From NCBI GenBank assembly GCA_900543105.1, contig UQQA01000035.1, positions 1 through 18,832 on the forward strand: a stretch of DNA of 18,832 nt, written 5' to 3'. This stretch comes from an uncultured Ruminococcus sp. GTDB lineage: Bacteria; Bacillota; Clostridia; Oscillospirales; Ruminococcaceae. The translations under genes and the position numbers were made by a program. The notes under the pieces are model-generated. The model worked only from the letters and a program-made list of their open reading frames with translations, was not told the DNA's origin and searched no databases. Of this stretch, positions 5,723-13,776 are shown piece after piece (position 1 is the first letter of the stretch; each line of letters opens with the position of its first letter).

Positions 5723-6906
5723 CGTTTTTTACCTCTTATTATAAACACGGGATTTTCCGCAGAAAGCATCGTGTGTGAGCCGATTTTCTTCGTTCTTGTT
5801 ACGGCAAGCTGAACTATCTCGGGTTCGATTTCATACCGTTCAAATGCCGAAACAGCGTCATTCAGCGTTTCAAGTGAGACCGCTGTCACAACGATAACCG
5901 CGTTAGCATTTTTTTCAAATGCAATGTCAGTTATTTCGCTTATTTTGCCGCTTGAACCTCCTATAAAAACGCTGTCAGGCGCAGGAAGAACAACCAACGC
6001 TTCGGGCGCACTTCCACTTATGATCTCGATATTGTCGCAGCCGAATTTCAGCGCATTTTTACGGGTGAGTTCTGTCGCTTCGGGGTTCTTATCGACAGCA
6101 TAGACTTTCCCGTCAAAGCATTGCAGAGCCGCTTCGACCGACACCGAACCCGTTCCGCAGCCAATGTCCCAGCACACGCCGTTACTGCTCGGTTCAAGCT
6201 TTGAAATGACCGTGCTTCGGACTTCCGATTTCGTCATGGGAACTTTTCCTCGGGTGAAATTTTCATCGGGAATACCTGTTGCTGTCCCCTTTTCAAAATC
6301 GGGATTTTCCGTGACCGCAACAGTCAGCTTTCCAAGCGAAATGTCGGTAAAATCGGACGCTTTTCCAACAAAGATCCGCTCATTTTCCGAAGCTAAATTT
6401 TCGCCGATGTAAATTTTTGTTTCGCCCATTTTATATTCGCAAAGCCGCTGACAAAGCTTCGCAGGAGTGACTTCTCCGCCGAGCAGAAAGAAGCAAAATT
6501 CGTTACGTCTGACGTTTCGGACGATGCTTGCATTTTCTCCGTGCAGACTGACAAACTTCATATTTTTCCACGGCTTTTTTATCTTTGAGCAGAAATAAAC
6601 CGGCGAGGAAATTCCGCTTATTACTTCGTTTTCGATATCTCCTATAAGTCCGAGAAGCTTCTCCGCACCGCTGTAAAAACCGCAGTCGCCCGACATCAGC
6701 ACCGCCGCATTTTCGTACTTTTCACTGTGCAGAAATGCAGCTATCTCTTCACTTTTCCAGCTGCGGAATGTCGGCTTTTCAAGGCTCTCGAACAGCGCTG
6801 TCATTCGCTGTGCACCGATGAGGATATCGGCTTTTTTTATTGCCGAAAGTGCTTCTGCCGTGAGCGTTTTTTCGCCGTCCATTCCTATTCCGATAATGCT
6901 TACCAT
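5719..6906 (-). CDS. cbiET: Fused CbiE-CbiT: cobalt-precorrin-7 C5-methyltransferase / cobalt-precorrin-6B C15-methyltransferase (decarboxylating)
   Basis: A 395-residue fusion of two enzymes that are separate in Salmonella and joined in CobL. Residues 1 to about 205 are CbiE, a tetrapyrrole-methylase fold starting VSIIGIGMDG with the loop SGDCGFYSG (72-80). Residues about 215-390 are CbiT, beginning FTRGKVPMTKSEVR (217-230) and holding the class I SAM motif WDIGCGTGSVSVEAA (246-260). Together they methylate C5 and C15 and remove the acetate carboxylate on ring C. The ATG at 6906 has GGAG about eight bases upstream and overlaps the cbiJ stop by seven bases. The fusion is common in Firmicutes and in the aerobic pathway, so it is not a sign of error. 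Confidence 0.95.
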   Translation of the reverse strand: MVSIIGIGMDGEKTLTAEALSAIKKADILIGAQRMTALFESLEKPTFRSWKSEEIAAFLHSEKYENAAVLMSGDCGFYSGAEKLLGLIGDIENEVISGISSPVYFCSKIKKPWKNMKFVSLHGENASIVRNVRRNEFCFFLLGGEVTPAKLCQRLCEYKMGETKIYIGENLASENERIFVGKASDFTDISLGKLTVAVTENPDFEKGTATGIPDENFTRGKVPMTKSEVRSTVISKLEPSSNGVCWDIGCGTGSVSVEAALQCFDGKVYAVDKNPEATELTRKNALKFGCDNIEIISGSAPEALVVLPAPDSVFIGGSSGKISEITDIAFEKNANAVIVVTAVSLETLNDAVSAFERYEIEPEIVQLAVTRTKKIGSHTMLSAENPVFIIRGKKR

Positions 6907-7646
6907 TGTTTGTTCTCCAAAAGAATTTTTTTCGTCTCCAAGAGCGTGTTTCCCGTTTCCGCAGGGCGAAGCAGCACCGCAAATTCAGCACCGCATTTTT
7001 TAGCCGCAGAAGCTTTCTCGGGAAAACCTCCTGCCGCTCCGCTCTCCTTTGTGACGAGAATCTCCGCACCGCTTTGACGTATGTGTTCAATGTTTTCTTC
7101 CTCGGAAAAAGGACCTTTACCGACTATGATATGCGCAAATCCAAGTGAGCGGCAGTGTTCCTCTATCCCCTCGGCTGGCAGAACTCTCACACAAATTCGC
7201 TCACGATAATTTTTCACTTTAGTCAGCGCAGGAAGCTCCTTACTGCCGAGGGTACTTAAAATTCGATTTTCGCTGCCGTTGAGATATTGGATAAGTCCGT
7301 TCATATCCGTGAAAGTCCTGCCCGAAATATCGGCGCTTTTCTCACGAATAAGTCTATAGTATTTTCTGCCCGTTTCGGCACAGGCGGCTTTGATATTTTC
7401 CGTTGCGGCGGTCGCATAAGGGTGAGTTGCATCAATTACGGTTTGATAGCCATGACTTTTTATGAGTGCGGAAATTTCCGCTTCGTCAAGCTTCCCGTTC
7501 AGCACATTTATATAGCCGCTCTCGGGGAGAAGCTCTGCACCGTAATCGGTTGTTACGGAAACATCGGAGAAAATTTTGTTTTCGGCGCAAAACTCTGCAA
7601 GAAGCCGCCCCTCGGTCGTTCCGCCGAATATCAGGATCTTACACAT
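6900..7646 (-). CDS. cbiJ: Cobalt-precorrin-6A reductase CbiJ
   Basis: Reduces the macrocycle of cobalt-precorrin-6A to 6B with a reduced nicotinamide cofactor. The 248-residue protein opens with a dinucleotide-binding ILIFGGTTEGRLLAEF (4-19) and contains the family signature VIDATHPYA (70-78). A second half includes IIVGKGPFSEEENIEHI and VTKESGAAGGFPEK, both standard for the CbiJ/CobK family. The ATG at 7646 lies within the last codons of cbiH (8-base overlap) and has GAGGGG upstream. It feeds the next gene, cbiET, which acts on its product. Confidence 0.94.
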   Translation of the reverse strand: MCKILIFGGTTEGRLLAEFCAENKIFSDVSVTTDYGAELLPESGYINVLNGKLDEAEISALIKSHGYQTVIDATHPYATAATENIKAACAETGRKYYRLIREKSADISGRTFTDMNGLIQYLNGSENRILSTLGSKELPALTKVKNYRERICVRVLPAEGIEEHCRSLGFAHIIVGKGPFSEEENIEHIRQSGAEILVTKESGAAGGFPEKASAAKKCGAEFAVLLRPAETGNTLLETKKILLENKQW

Positions 7647-8364
7647 CGTATCCCCTCGGTGTTACCATTTTTCCGTTTATGATCTTCGTCCGACTGTTGC
7701 CGATGAAAACCGTTGTGAACATATCCGCTTCAAAATCCGCAAGCTCCGAAAGCGTCAAAATACCGTATTCTTCGCCGACTCTGCCGATGTTTTTCGCATA
7801 GCCGCAGACGGTTTCGGGTGAACGAAATTTGAGGACAATTTCACAAGCTTTTTTAAGATGATCGGGGCGCTGTTTCGATGACGGATTATAGAGCGCAATA
7901 ACAAAATCCGCCTTTGCGGCGCACTCCAATCTCAACGCTATCTTTTCGGCAGGAGTAAGCAGGTCGGACAGACTTATCACCGCAAAATCGTGCGTAAGCG
8001 GTGCGCCGAGCAATGCACCGCCGCTGAGTGCCGCAGTCAGACCTGCGACCGTCCGGATATCTGCCTGCGGATACTTCGCCGAAAGCTCATAAGCAAGCCC
8101 TGCCATACCGTAGACCTCGCTGTCGCCGCTGCAAACGAGCGAGACTGTTCTGCCGTTCGCCGCTTGTTCAAGGGCATACAGAACACGCTCTTTTTCCTGC
8201 CTCATTCCCGTGAAAAAGTATTCTTTCTGCGGAAAATACTGCTTCAAAAGCTCGGTGTAGACCTTGTAGCCGACTATCAGATCGCTGTTTTCTATCGTCT
8301 GCCGAGCCTCCTCGGTCATTCCGCCGAAGCTGCCGCAGCCAAACCCAACAACATAAAGCTTCAT
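7639..8364 (-). CDS. cbiH: Cobalt-precorrin-3 C17-methyltransferase CbiH
   Basis: Methylates C17 with SAM and drives ring contraction of the cobalt-precorrin-3 macrocycle. The 241-residue protein is a single tetrapyrrole-methylase domain. Diagnostic for CbiH/CobJ are VGYKVYTELL (31-40), SGDSEVYGMAGL (79-90), VAGLTAALSGGALLGAPL and FVIALYNPSSKQRP. The N-terminal loop reads VGFGCGSFGGMT instead of the more common GPGxPxxMT; I take this as lineage variation. The ATG forms an ATGA overlap with cbiG, with AAAGGA upstream. Some Firmicutes fuse CbiH to other domains; here it stands alone and is the usual size. Confidence 0.95.
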   Translation of the reverse strand: MKLYVVGFGCGSFGGMTEEARQTIENSDLIVGYKVYTELLKQYFPQKEYFFTGMRQEKERVLYALEQAANGRTVSLVCSGDSEVYGMAGLAYELSAKYPQADIRTVAGLTAALSGGALLGAPLTHDFAVISLSDLLTPAEKIALRLECAAKADFVIALYNPSSKQRPDHLKKACEIVLKFRSPETVCGYAKNIGRVGEEYGILTLSELADFEADMFTTVFIGNSRTKIINGKMVTPRGYDV

Positions 8365-9395
8365 AACATTTTCCTTTCAAAATCTATGCTCACGGGAAGT
8401 TCGCCGAGTGCCGCAGTTACGCCGTTTTCCGCATTTTTCGGCAGGATCGTATCTGCTCCCGAACAAACAACGCTCCGCTCGCAAACATTGTCCGTCCCCG
8501 TTGTTTTCAGCACAAAATCCGAGCTTTCAAAGTCACCGTTCACGCTCATAAGCTCCTCAGCCGAATAGGTCAGAAGTCTTATTTTACGCTTTCGGCAAAA
8601 TTCCAAAAGTCCTTTTTCATCGGATTTTATATCAATTGTTGCCGCCGCACAAAGTCTTTCTTCCGAAATTTTTGCAGTTTCAAAGCAAGCCTTAACGTGC
8701 GCTTCGATCATTTCACACGATGTTCCTCTTTTGCAGCCGATACCGACAACGATATTTTTCGGTGGGAGAAAAAGCGTCGTTTCAAACGGCTTTTTTTCAT
8801 CGTCAGTGCCGATATAAATCCCGATCTTGCAGGCTTTGTCAATGCTTATTTCGGGTGGGATATTTTCACACGGATATTCACTCAGAAGTCCGATCTTTTC
8901 GCCGTCGAGGACAGCCGAAGCTATCTTTTTTGATGCGTCCAAGTCGGTGATAACAAGTCCGTTCGCCTTTGCAAAGCTGTCGGGAGAAAATCTTCCCCCA
9001 ACGTCCGTAGCCGTTGTTATCACGGGAACTGCGCCGATATTTTCTGCGATAAGCTGCGCAAGCCGATTCGCTCCGCCGATGTGTCCCGACAGAAGCGGTA
9101 TAACGAATTTTCCGCAGTCGTCAATGACGATAACGGCAGGATCGCTTGCTTTCGATCTTATATGCGGAGCTATCGCGCGGACGGCAATTCCGCTTGCGCA
9201 AACAAAAACGAGCGCATCATAGGCATTGAAAAGCTGTGCCGAAAGTGCATAAACATCATCAAAGCTTTGTGATTTTTCATCGGTGTGTGTGTGAAAACAG
9301 AAACGTTCGGCGGTGTGTGCTTCATTCAGAAAATCCGTGATTTTCCATGAAAGGATCCGTCCCTTTTCCGTGAAAGAAATAACGGCGGCTCTCAT
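8361..9395 (-). CDS. cbiG: Cobalt-precorrin-5A hydrolase CbiG
   Basis: Opens the delta-lactone ring of cobalt-precorrin-5A and releases the C20 carbon as acetaldehyde, a step specific to the anaerobic pathway. The 344-residue protein shows the three parts of CbiG. The N-terminal domain has FVCASGIAVRAIAPHI (64-79) and IPLLSGHIGGANRLA (99-113). A variable middle domain (about 135-210) follows. The C-terminal domain begins NIVVGIGCKRGTSCEMIEAH (214-233) and contains KTTGTDNVCER. The start overlaps the cbiF stop in ATGA form. Its presence, with CbiD and no CobG-like monooxygenase in view, is strong evidence for the oxygen-independent route. Confidence 0.95.
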   Translation of the reverse strand: MRAAVISFTEKGRILSWKITDFLNEAHTAERFCFHTHTDEKSQSFDDVYALSAQLFNAYDALVFVCASGIAVRAIAPHIRSKASDPAVIVIDDCGKFVIPLLSGHIGGANRLAQLIAENIGAVPVITTATDVGGRFSPDSFAKANGLVITDLDASKKIASAVLDGEKIGLLSEYPCENIPPEISIDKACKIGIYIGTDDEKKPFETTLFLPPKNIVVGIGCKRGTSCEMIEAHVKACFETAKISEERLCAAATIDIKSDEKGLLEFCRKRKIRLLTYSAEELMSVNGDFESSDFVLKTTGTDNVCERSVVCSGADTILPKNAENGVTAALGELPVSIDFERKML

Positions 9396-10147
9396 TTTTT
9401 CGCCTTTCTGAAACCCGTTTCAAAGCTTGGGTCATAGAGCTTTGAAAGGTGACGGTTCTCGCCGAGAAAATCTCCGACAACAATGAGGGCAGTCTTATTT
9501 ATACCGTTTTTCTCGGCTGTTTCGGCGAGCGTACCGACCGTACAGCGACAGACCTTTTCATCTGCCCACGTTGCTTTGTAGACAAGAGCGGCAGGCGTTT
9601 CCGCCGTGTAACCGCCCTTTTGCAGCCGCTCGGAAACCTCGGCAGTCATTCCTGCGCTCAGGAAGATAACCATTGAAGTGCCATGCGAAGCAAGACTTTC
9701 AAGGCTCTCCTTTTCGGGGACTGGCGTGCGCCCTGCCATTCGTGTGATTATGACCGACTGTGACACTTCGGGCAGTGTGTATTCAGCTTTGAGTGCCGCC
9801 GCAGCGCCGCAGAATGAGCTTACACCTGGGCAGATTCGATATTCTATCCCGAGTTCATCCAGTCTGTCCGTCTGCTCACGGATTGCGCCGAAAAGTGACG
9901 GGTCGCCCGTGTGAAGCCGAACGGTGTTTTTGCCCTCGGCTTCGGCTTTCTTCATCACGCCGATAACTTCGTCCAATGTCATATATGCGCTGTTGTATAT
10001 TTCACAGCTGTCCTTTGCATATTCCGTCAGTTCGGGATTGACGAGCGAGCCTGCATAGATCAAAACGTCCGCATTTTCGATAAGCTTCTTTCCCCTTACG
10101 GTTATAAGGTCAGCCGCACCGCAGCCGGCTCCGACAAAATCAACCAT
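9392..10147 (-). CDS. cbiF: Cobalt-precorrin-4 C11-methyltransferase CbiF
   Basis: Adds a methyl group from SAM to C11 of cobalt-precorrin-4. The 251-residue protein is a tetrapyrrole methylase with VDFVGAGCGAADLITVRG at the N-terminus, HTGDPSLFGAI (79-89), the PGVSSFCGAAAAL segment (107-119) and TRMAGRTPVPEKE, which distinguishes CbiF/CobM from CbiL and SUMT. I start it at the ATG at 10147, which has GGAGG six bases upstream and begins directly with the conserved strand. The open frame continues 13 codons upstream (to 10186) inside cbiD, but that adds a sequence alien to the family. It overlaps the cbiD stop by eight bases. Confidence 0.95.
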   Translation of the reverse strand: MVDFVGAGCGAADLITVRGKKLIENADVLIYAGSLVNPELTEYAKDSCEIYNSAYMTLDEVIGVMKKAEAEGKNTVRLHTGDPSLFGAIREQTDRLDELGIEYRICPGVSSFCGAAAALKAEYTLPEVSQSVIITRMAGRTPVPEKESLESLASHGTSMVIFLSAGMTAEVSERLQKGGYTAETPAALVYKATWADEKVCRCTVGTLAETAEKNGINKTALIVVGDFLGENRHLSKLYDPSFETGFRKAKK

Positions 10148-11279
10148 TGTATTCCTCCGAAATAATTTCGATAAGCTCGCAGACACGAGAGGTTTCGACC
10201 GTTATCCCATGCTTGTCCGAGAACATCACTGCGCCGATCCTTACAGCATTTTTCACCTTTGCGTCAAGATAATATTCCGCTCTTTTGGCAAGGATCTCAA
10301 GCGTTTTTTCCATATATCCGTGTTCTTTCAGAATGTCGAGCGCCGCATCGACCGTTGCACATTCGGGTATATTTCTCAAAACTTCGCTCTCCGCTCCGGC
10401 AAGCACTCCGCAGGTCACAAGCACGTCCATTCGACCGTCAGCCTGCGCAGAATGAGTGTTCATAATTCCTGCACCGAGCTTAACGAGCTTTCCGATATGA
10501 CCGATGATAAGGATATTTTCAAAACCGTATTCGAGTGCCGAATCTATCGCTTCGCCGATGAAATTACTGCACTTCACGCTCTTTTCAAGCGCAAACGGCA
10601 TTGACTTCTGAATGAAATTTTCGCTGTAATTTCCAAGCGTGAGCAGGAGCGCATTGTGACCCTCGGCTTTTCTCATTCGCTCTTCAAGGCGTATCGTGTC
10701 AATAAGTGCGGAATTGCTCATCGGCTCAACGATGCCGCTCGTTCCGATTATCGAAATGCCGCCCTCGATGCCCATTCGTGGGTTGTAGGTCTTCTTTGCA
10801 ATTTCTTCGCCGTTCGGGACGGAAATTTCTATGCGAAAGCCGCCGTGATAATCGTGCATTTCGGCGACCTTTTCCACTGCCGCCGCTATCATTTTTCGCG
10901 GTACGGAGTTTATCGCAGCTTCGCCTATCGGTTGGTCAAGACCTGCTTTTGTGACCTTTCCGATGCCCTCGCCGCCGACTATCTCAACTCCGTCGGAAAT
11001 TCGGCTAACCTTTGCATAAACGAGTATCCCGTTCGTGATATCGGGGTCGTCGCCGCTGTCCTTTTTTATCGCGCATTTCGCATAGTCCGTGCTTATAGTC
11101 GCATCAAGAACTTCCAGTTTTAATGGCACTCCCTTTGGGGTCATTATCTCCGAAAATTCCGATATTTCACCGCTTATAAGCATTTCCGCAGCCGCACCCG
11201 ATGCAGCCGCGGCGCACGAACCGGTTGTATATCCGCAGCGGAGCTTTTGTCCGCCGCGGTAAATATACTGTTCAGCCAT
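10140..11279 (-). CDS. cbiD: Cobalt-precorrin-5B C1-methyltransferase CbiD
   Basis: Methylates C1 of cobalt-precorrin-5B with SAM; found only in the anaerobic pathway. The 379-residue protein has the family hallmarks LRCGYTTGSCAAAASGAA (13-30), KDSGDDPDITNG (73-84), GEGIGKVTKAGLDQPIGEAA and GGISIIGTSGIVEPMS. The start at 11279 lies three bases after the stop of the lipoprotein gene and has no clear ribosome-binding site, so its translation probably depends on ribosomes leaving that gene. The stop overlaps cbiF, whose ribosome-binding site lies in the last cbiD codons. The length is normal. Confidence 0.95.
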   Translation of the reverse strand: MAEQYIYRGGQKLRCGYTTGSCAAAASGAAAEMLISGEISEFSEIMTPKGVPLKLEVLDATISTDYAKCAIKKDSGDDPDITNGILVYAKVSRISDGVEIVGGEGIGKVTKAGLDQPIGEAAINSVPRKMIAAAVEKVAEMHDYHGGFRIEISVPNGEEIAKKTYNPRMGIEGGISIIGTSGIVEPMSNSALIDTIRLEERMRKAEGHNALLLTLGNYSENFIQKSMPFALEKSVKCSNFIGEAIDSALEYGFENILIIGHIGKLVKLGAGIMNTHSAQADGRMDVLVTCGVLAGAESEVLRNIPECATVDAALDILKEHGYMEKTLEILAKRAEYYLDAKVKNAVRIGAVMFSDKHGITVETSRVCELIEIISEEYNG

Positions 11280-11282
11280 AGC

Positions 11283-11897
11283 TTATTTTACCATATCTTC
11301 AACAGAAACGCCATAGTTTTCGGTGAAATAATTTTGGAGTGCTTCAACATCGCCCTTCATTCTGTCGTTTGCACCGTCATACCTTCCGCTGTCCTTTGTG
11401 CTCTGCGTGGAATCGTTATGTTCGGAATCCTCAACCTTTACGATCTCGTTTGCGGCAAGGTCAAATGTGTAGTAGAAGCCTGTGCCCATCATGGAAACAT
11501 AGTAGTATTCCTCAACTGTGTTGTTGTTGAGATCAAAGTTGTAATACTCAACAGTTTCGTTGCCGTCAAGGTCGGTCTTTACGAAGTTTACTGTCTTTGC
11601 AGCCTTGTCAACGGTGATCTTAAGACCTGCACCCTCAAAAGGAGCGTTAGCTGTGTCAAGGTATGTAAGAACGCCGTTTTCATCGGTAAATACGTCTGTA
11701 CCTGCTGCGCTTGCTGCTTCTGTTTCTGCTTCGGTTTCAGCAGCCGCTTCTGTTTCTTCTGCCTGAGTTTCCTCAGCCTGAACCTCTGCCTGTGCTGTTG
11801 TTTCGCTGTCAGTCGTTGTGCTGCCCTGATTTGATGAGCAGGCTGTCATTGACATTACTGCTGCGATTACAGCGATCGCAAGAATTTTCTTTTTCAT
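11283..11897 (-). CDS. Putative lipoprotein of unknown function inside the cobalamin operon
   Basis: The 204-residue protein starts with a signal peptide MKKKILAIAVIAAVMSMTAC. The lipobox MTAC places the lipidated cysteine at residue 20, so it should be anchored to the outer face of the cytoplasmic membrane. Residues 21-66 are a flexible, acidic linker of Ala/Glu/Thr repeats. Residues 67-204 look like a small beta-rich domain with many Tyr, Asn and Asp, ending in a short helical segment. I recognise no family. I chose the ATG at 11897 because a perfect GGAGGAAG lies five to six bases upstream; the alternative ATG at 11912 would use the ribosome-binding site as codons. It starts 49 bases after the chlD-like gene, the largest gap in the operon, and ends three bases before cbiD. 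Codon and base use looks less GC-rich than its neighbours. A role in corrinoid or metal capture is possible from context only. Confidence 0.85.
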   Translation of the reverse strand: MKKKILAIAVIAAVMSMTACSSNQGSTTTDSETTAQAEVQAEETQAEETEAAAETEAETEAASAAGTDVFTDENGVLTYLDTANAPFEGAGLKITVDKAAKTVNFVKTDLDGNETVEYYNFDLNNNTVEEYYYVSMMGTGFYYTFDLAANEIVKVEDSEHNDSTQSTKDSGRYDGANDRMKGDVEALQNYFTENYGVSVEDMVK

Positions 11898-11946
11898 TTT
11901 TTCTTCCTCCAAAAAAATAAATATATATATGAAAGCCTTTCGGCGA

Positions 11947-13776
11947 TCATTCGTTGTTTATAAATTCACGGACGTTTTCTTCGACAGCCGAACCTGTGAC
12001 TTCGTCAAGGCTTATGTACTGTGCGTCCATTCGCTCGGCTATCTGCTTGGCGAAGCCGAACCTTATGTAGCTGTTCTCGGTGTCGAGAACCATTGCACCC
12101 ACGCCCGATAAACGGACTTGTTCGGCGGCTGCAAGTGCGTCCGCAAAGGGGTCATCACTGCGGAGCGGAACGTTCGCTTTTCCGTCCGAAATAAGGATAA
12201 GATACTGGAGCACATCGGGCGTTCTGATACGCTCGGCATGGAGAAGCTCACACGCCGCCGCTATCCCTGCGGCAAGCGGAGTTTTTCCGCCCGTCGGAAG
12301 CTCGTCCATACACTTTCGTGCAAGCTCGGGACTTCCCGTTATGCTCAGCAAGGCTTGCGCACCGTTTCCACGAAATGCCACAACTCCCACACGGTCACGC
12401 TTTCTGTAAGCCTCGGAAAGCAGTCCTTTTACTGCGCCTTTTACCGCGCGCATACGCCGCCTTGCGCCCATTGAACCGCTTGCGTCAACTGCAAAAAGTA
12501 TGGTCGCACCCGTGCGCTTTTCGCGTATCTTCCGGCGGATATCGGACGAGTGAACAGAAAGCTTCATTCCGTTTTCGGACGTTCTCTGATGCTGATTCAA
12601 AGCGGCATTGCATAGCGTTGGAATGACCGCAATATCGGTGCATTTTCCGTGCGGAACTGTGCTGCGGACATATCTTCCGCTGTTTTCGTTCGCTATGGTC
12701 TTGCTTCGTTTTCCGCTGCCGCCGTTTTTGCCTGCGGCTGTTTTTATCCCCTCCGCCGAAAGCGGAAGTTCATCTCCTGCGGCTTCGTTTTTTTCACTCT
12801 GCTCGGCAGAATTTTCCTCCTGCGAGGTAGTATCCTGCGGCGGCTCGGTTTCGGTCTGAATGTTATCCTCTGTATTTTCGGGCGGCTCGCTGATGTCGGA
12901 ATTTTCCGTATCCTGCTGAACATTTTCCTCCTGCGGAGCGTTCCTCATTCGGTGCGGAAGAACAAACTTTGCCGCTTCGGAAACATCATCGGCGGAAACC
13001 TCCACACCGTTTCGCCAAGCGCACAAGGCTTTCGCAGTTTCGGCGAGGATGATCTCGCATCGGTTTCCCTCGCATAATGCGCTGTTCGCCGTGAGAGCGC
13101 AGAGCCGCAGAATTTCCTCGGAAATATCAAGCTTTTCAAGCCTTTTTTTTGCATCGGAGATCTGCTGCGCAAGCTTGTCTTCCTGCGGTCTGAATTTTGC
13201 GCAAAAGCTTTCGGGGGCAAGCTCATATTCGAGCCTGCGTCGTATTACCTCGGTGCGAAGTTCGATATCTTCTTCGCCCGAAACATTCACGAACAGACCG
13301 AATTTGTCAAGCAGCTGCGGTCGGAGCGTTCCCTCCTCGGGGTTCATCGTGCCTATCGGTATGCATCGGCAGTGGTGACGATACTCTATCCCGTCACGGC
13401 TCACGATATTCTCCTGCGAGGCGATGACTTCCGCAAGAATTCCCGAAATATGCGTTCCGAGAAGATTTATTTCATCAACATAGAGAAAATTTCCGTCCGC
13501 TTCGTACAAAAGCCCCTTTTCAAAGCGTTTTTCGCCGCTGTTTACAGCGTTGGTGAGATCAAGCGTTCCGACAAGTCTGTCCTCGGTGACGTTGAGCGGG
13601 ATCTCGACCGTTTTTCGTCCCGATAAAGCCGCCAGCGCACGGACAGCCGTTGATTTAGCCGTGCCTTTTTCGCCCGAGATAAGCACACCGCCGACCGCAG
13701 GGTCTACCGCATTCAGGATAAGCGCAAGCTTAAGTCTTTCCTGCCCGACTATTGCGGTGAAAGGGTACGTGGTCAT
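11947..13776 (-). CDS. chlD: ChlD-like chelatase subunit (AAA+ and VWA domains)
   Basis: Partner subunit of an ATP-dependent (class I) tetrapyrrole metal chelatase. The 609-residue protein has an N-terminal AAA+ domain (1 to about 275) with Walker A GEKGTAKST (35-43) and Walker B YVDEINLL (99-106). A long acidic, Pro/Gln/Glu-rich linker follows (about 281-345). The C-terminal VWA domain (about 420-609) has a complete metal-ion-dependent adhesion site: DASGS (431-435), GGKTP with Thr499 and ISDGKAN with Asp531. Unlike many plant and cyanobacterial ChlD proteins, both Walker motifs are intact. The AAA+ part is clearly paralogous to the upstream ChlI-like protein, but lacks that protein's Cys-rich insertion. 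The start overlaps the chlI-like stop in ATGA form. Magnesium-chelatase naming is by homology; next to cobN and cbi genes, cobalt is the likelier metal. Confidence 0.92.
   Translation of the reverse strand: MTTYPFTAIVGQERLKLALILNAVDPAVGGVLISGEKGTAKSTAVRALAALSGRKTVEIPLNVTEDRLVGTLDLTNAVNSGEKRFEKGLLYEADGNFLYVDEINLLGTHISGILAEVIASQENIVSRDGIEYRHHCRCIPIGTMNPEEGTLRPQLLDKFGLFVNVSGEEDIELRTEVIRRRLEYELAPESFCAKFRPQEDKLAQQISDAKKRLEKLDISEEILRLCALTANSALCEGNRCEIILAETAKALCAWRNGVEVSADDVSEAAKFVLPHRMRNAPQEENVQQDTENSDISEPPENTEDNIQTETEPPQDTTSQEENSAEQSEKNEAAGDELPLSAEGIKTAAGKNGGSGKRSKTIANENSGRYVRSTVPHGKCTDIAVIPTLCNAALNQHQRTSENGMKLSVHSSDIRRKIREKRTGATILFAVDASGSMGARRRMRAVKGAVKGLLSEAYRKRDRVGVVAFRGNGAQALLSITGSPELARKCMDELPTGGKTPLAAGIAAACELLHAERIRTPDVLQYLILISDGKANVPLRSDDPFADALAAAEQVRLSGVGAMVLDTENSYIRFGFAKQIAERMDAQYISLDEVTGSAVEENVREFINNE

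Noticed and set aside
5174..5812. Plus-strand 212-residue open frame
   Set aside because: It lies opposite cbiA, has no ribosome-binding site that fits and no recognisable domain; it is a shadow of a well-supported gene.
11247..11834. Plus-strand 195-residue Cys/Val/Phe-rich open frame
   Set aside because: It is antisense to the lipoprotein gene. Its Cys-rich C-terminal part is the complement of the Ala/Glu/Thr repeat codons, so it is a composition artefact.
11895..11946. Terminator or independent promoter between the chlD-like gene and the lipoprotein
   Set aside because: GAAAGGCTTTC can pair only four bases and is separated from the seven-T run by an AT repeat. No clear -35 matches the TATATT-like boxes. 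Not strong enough to call either.
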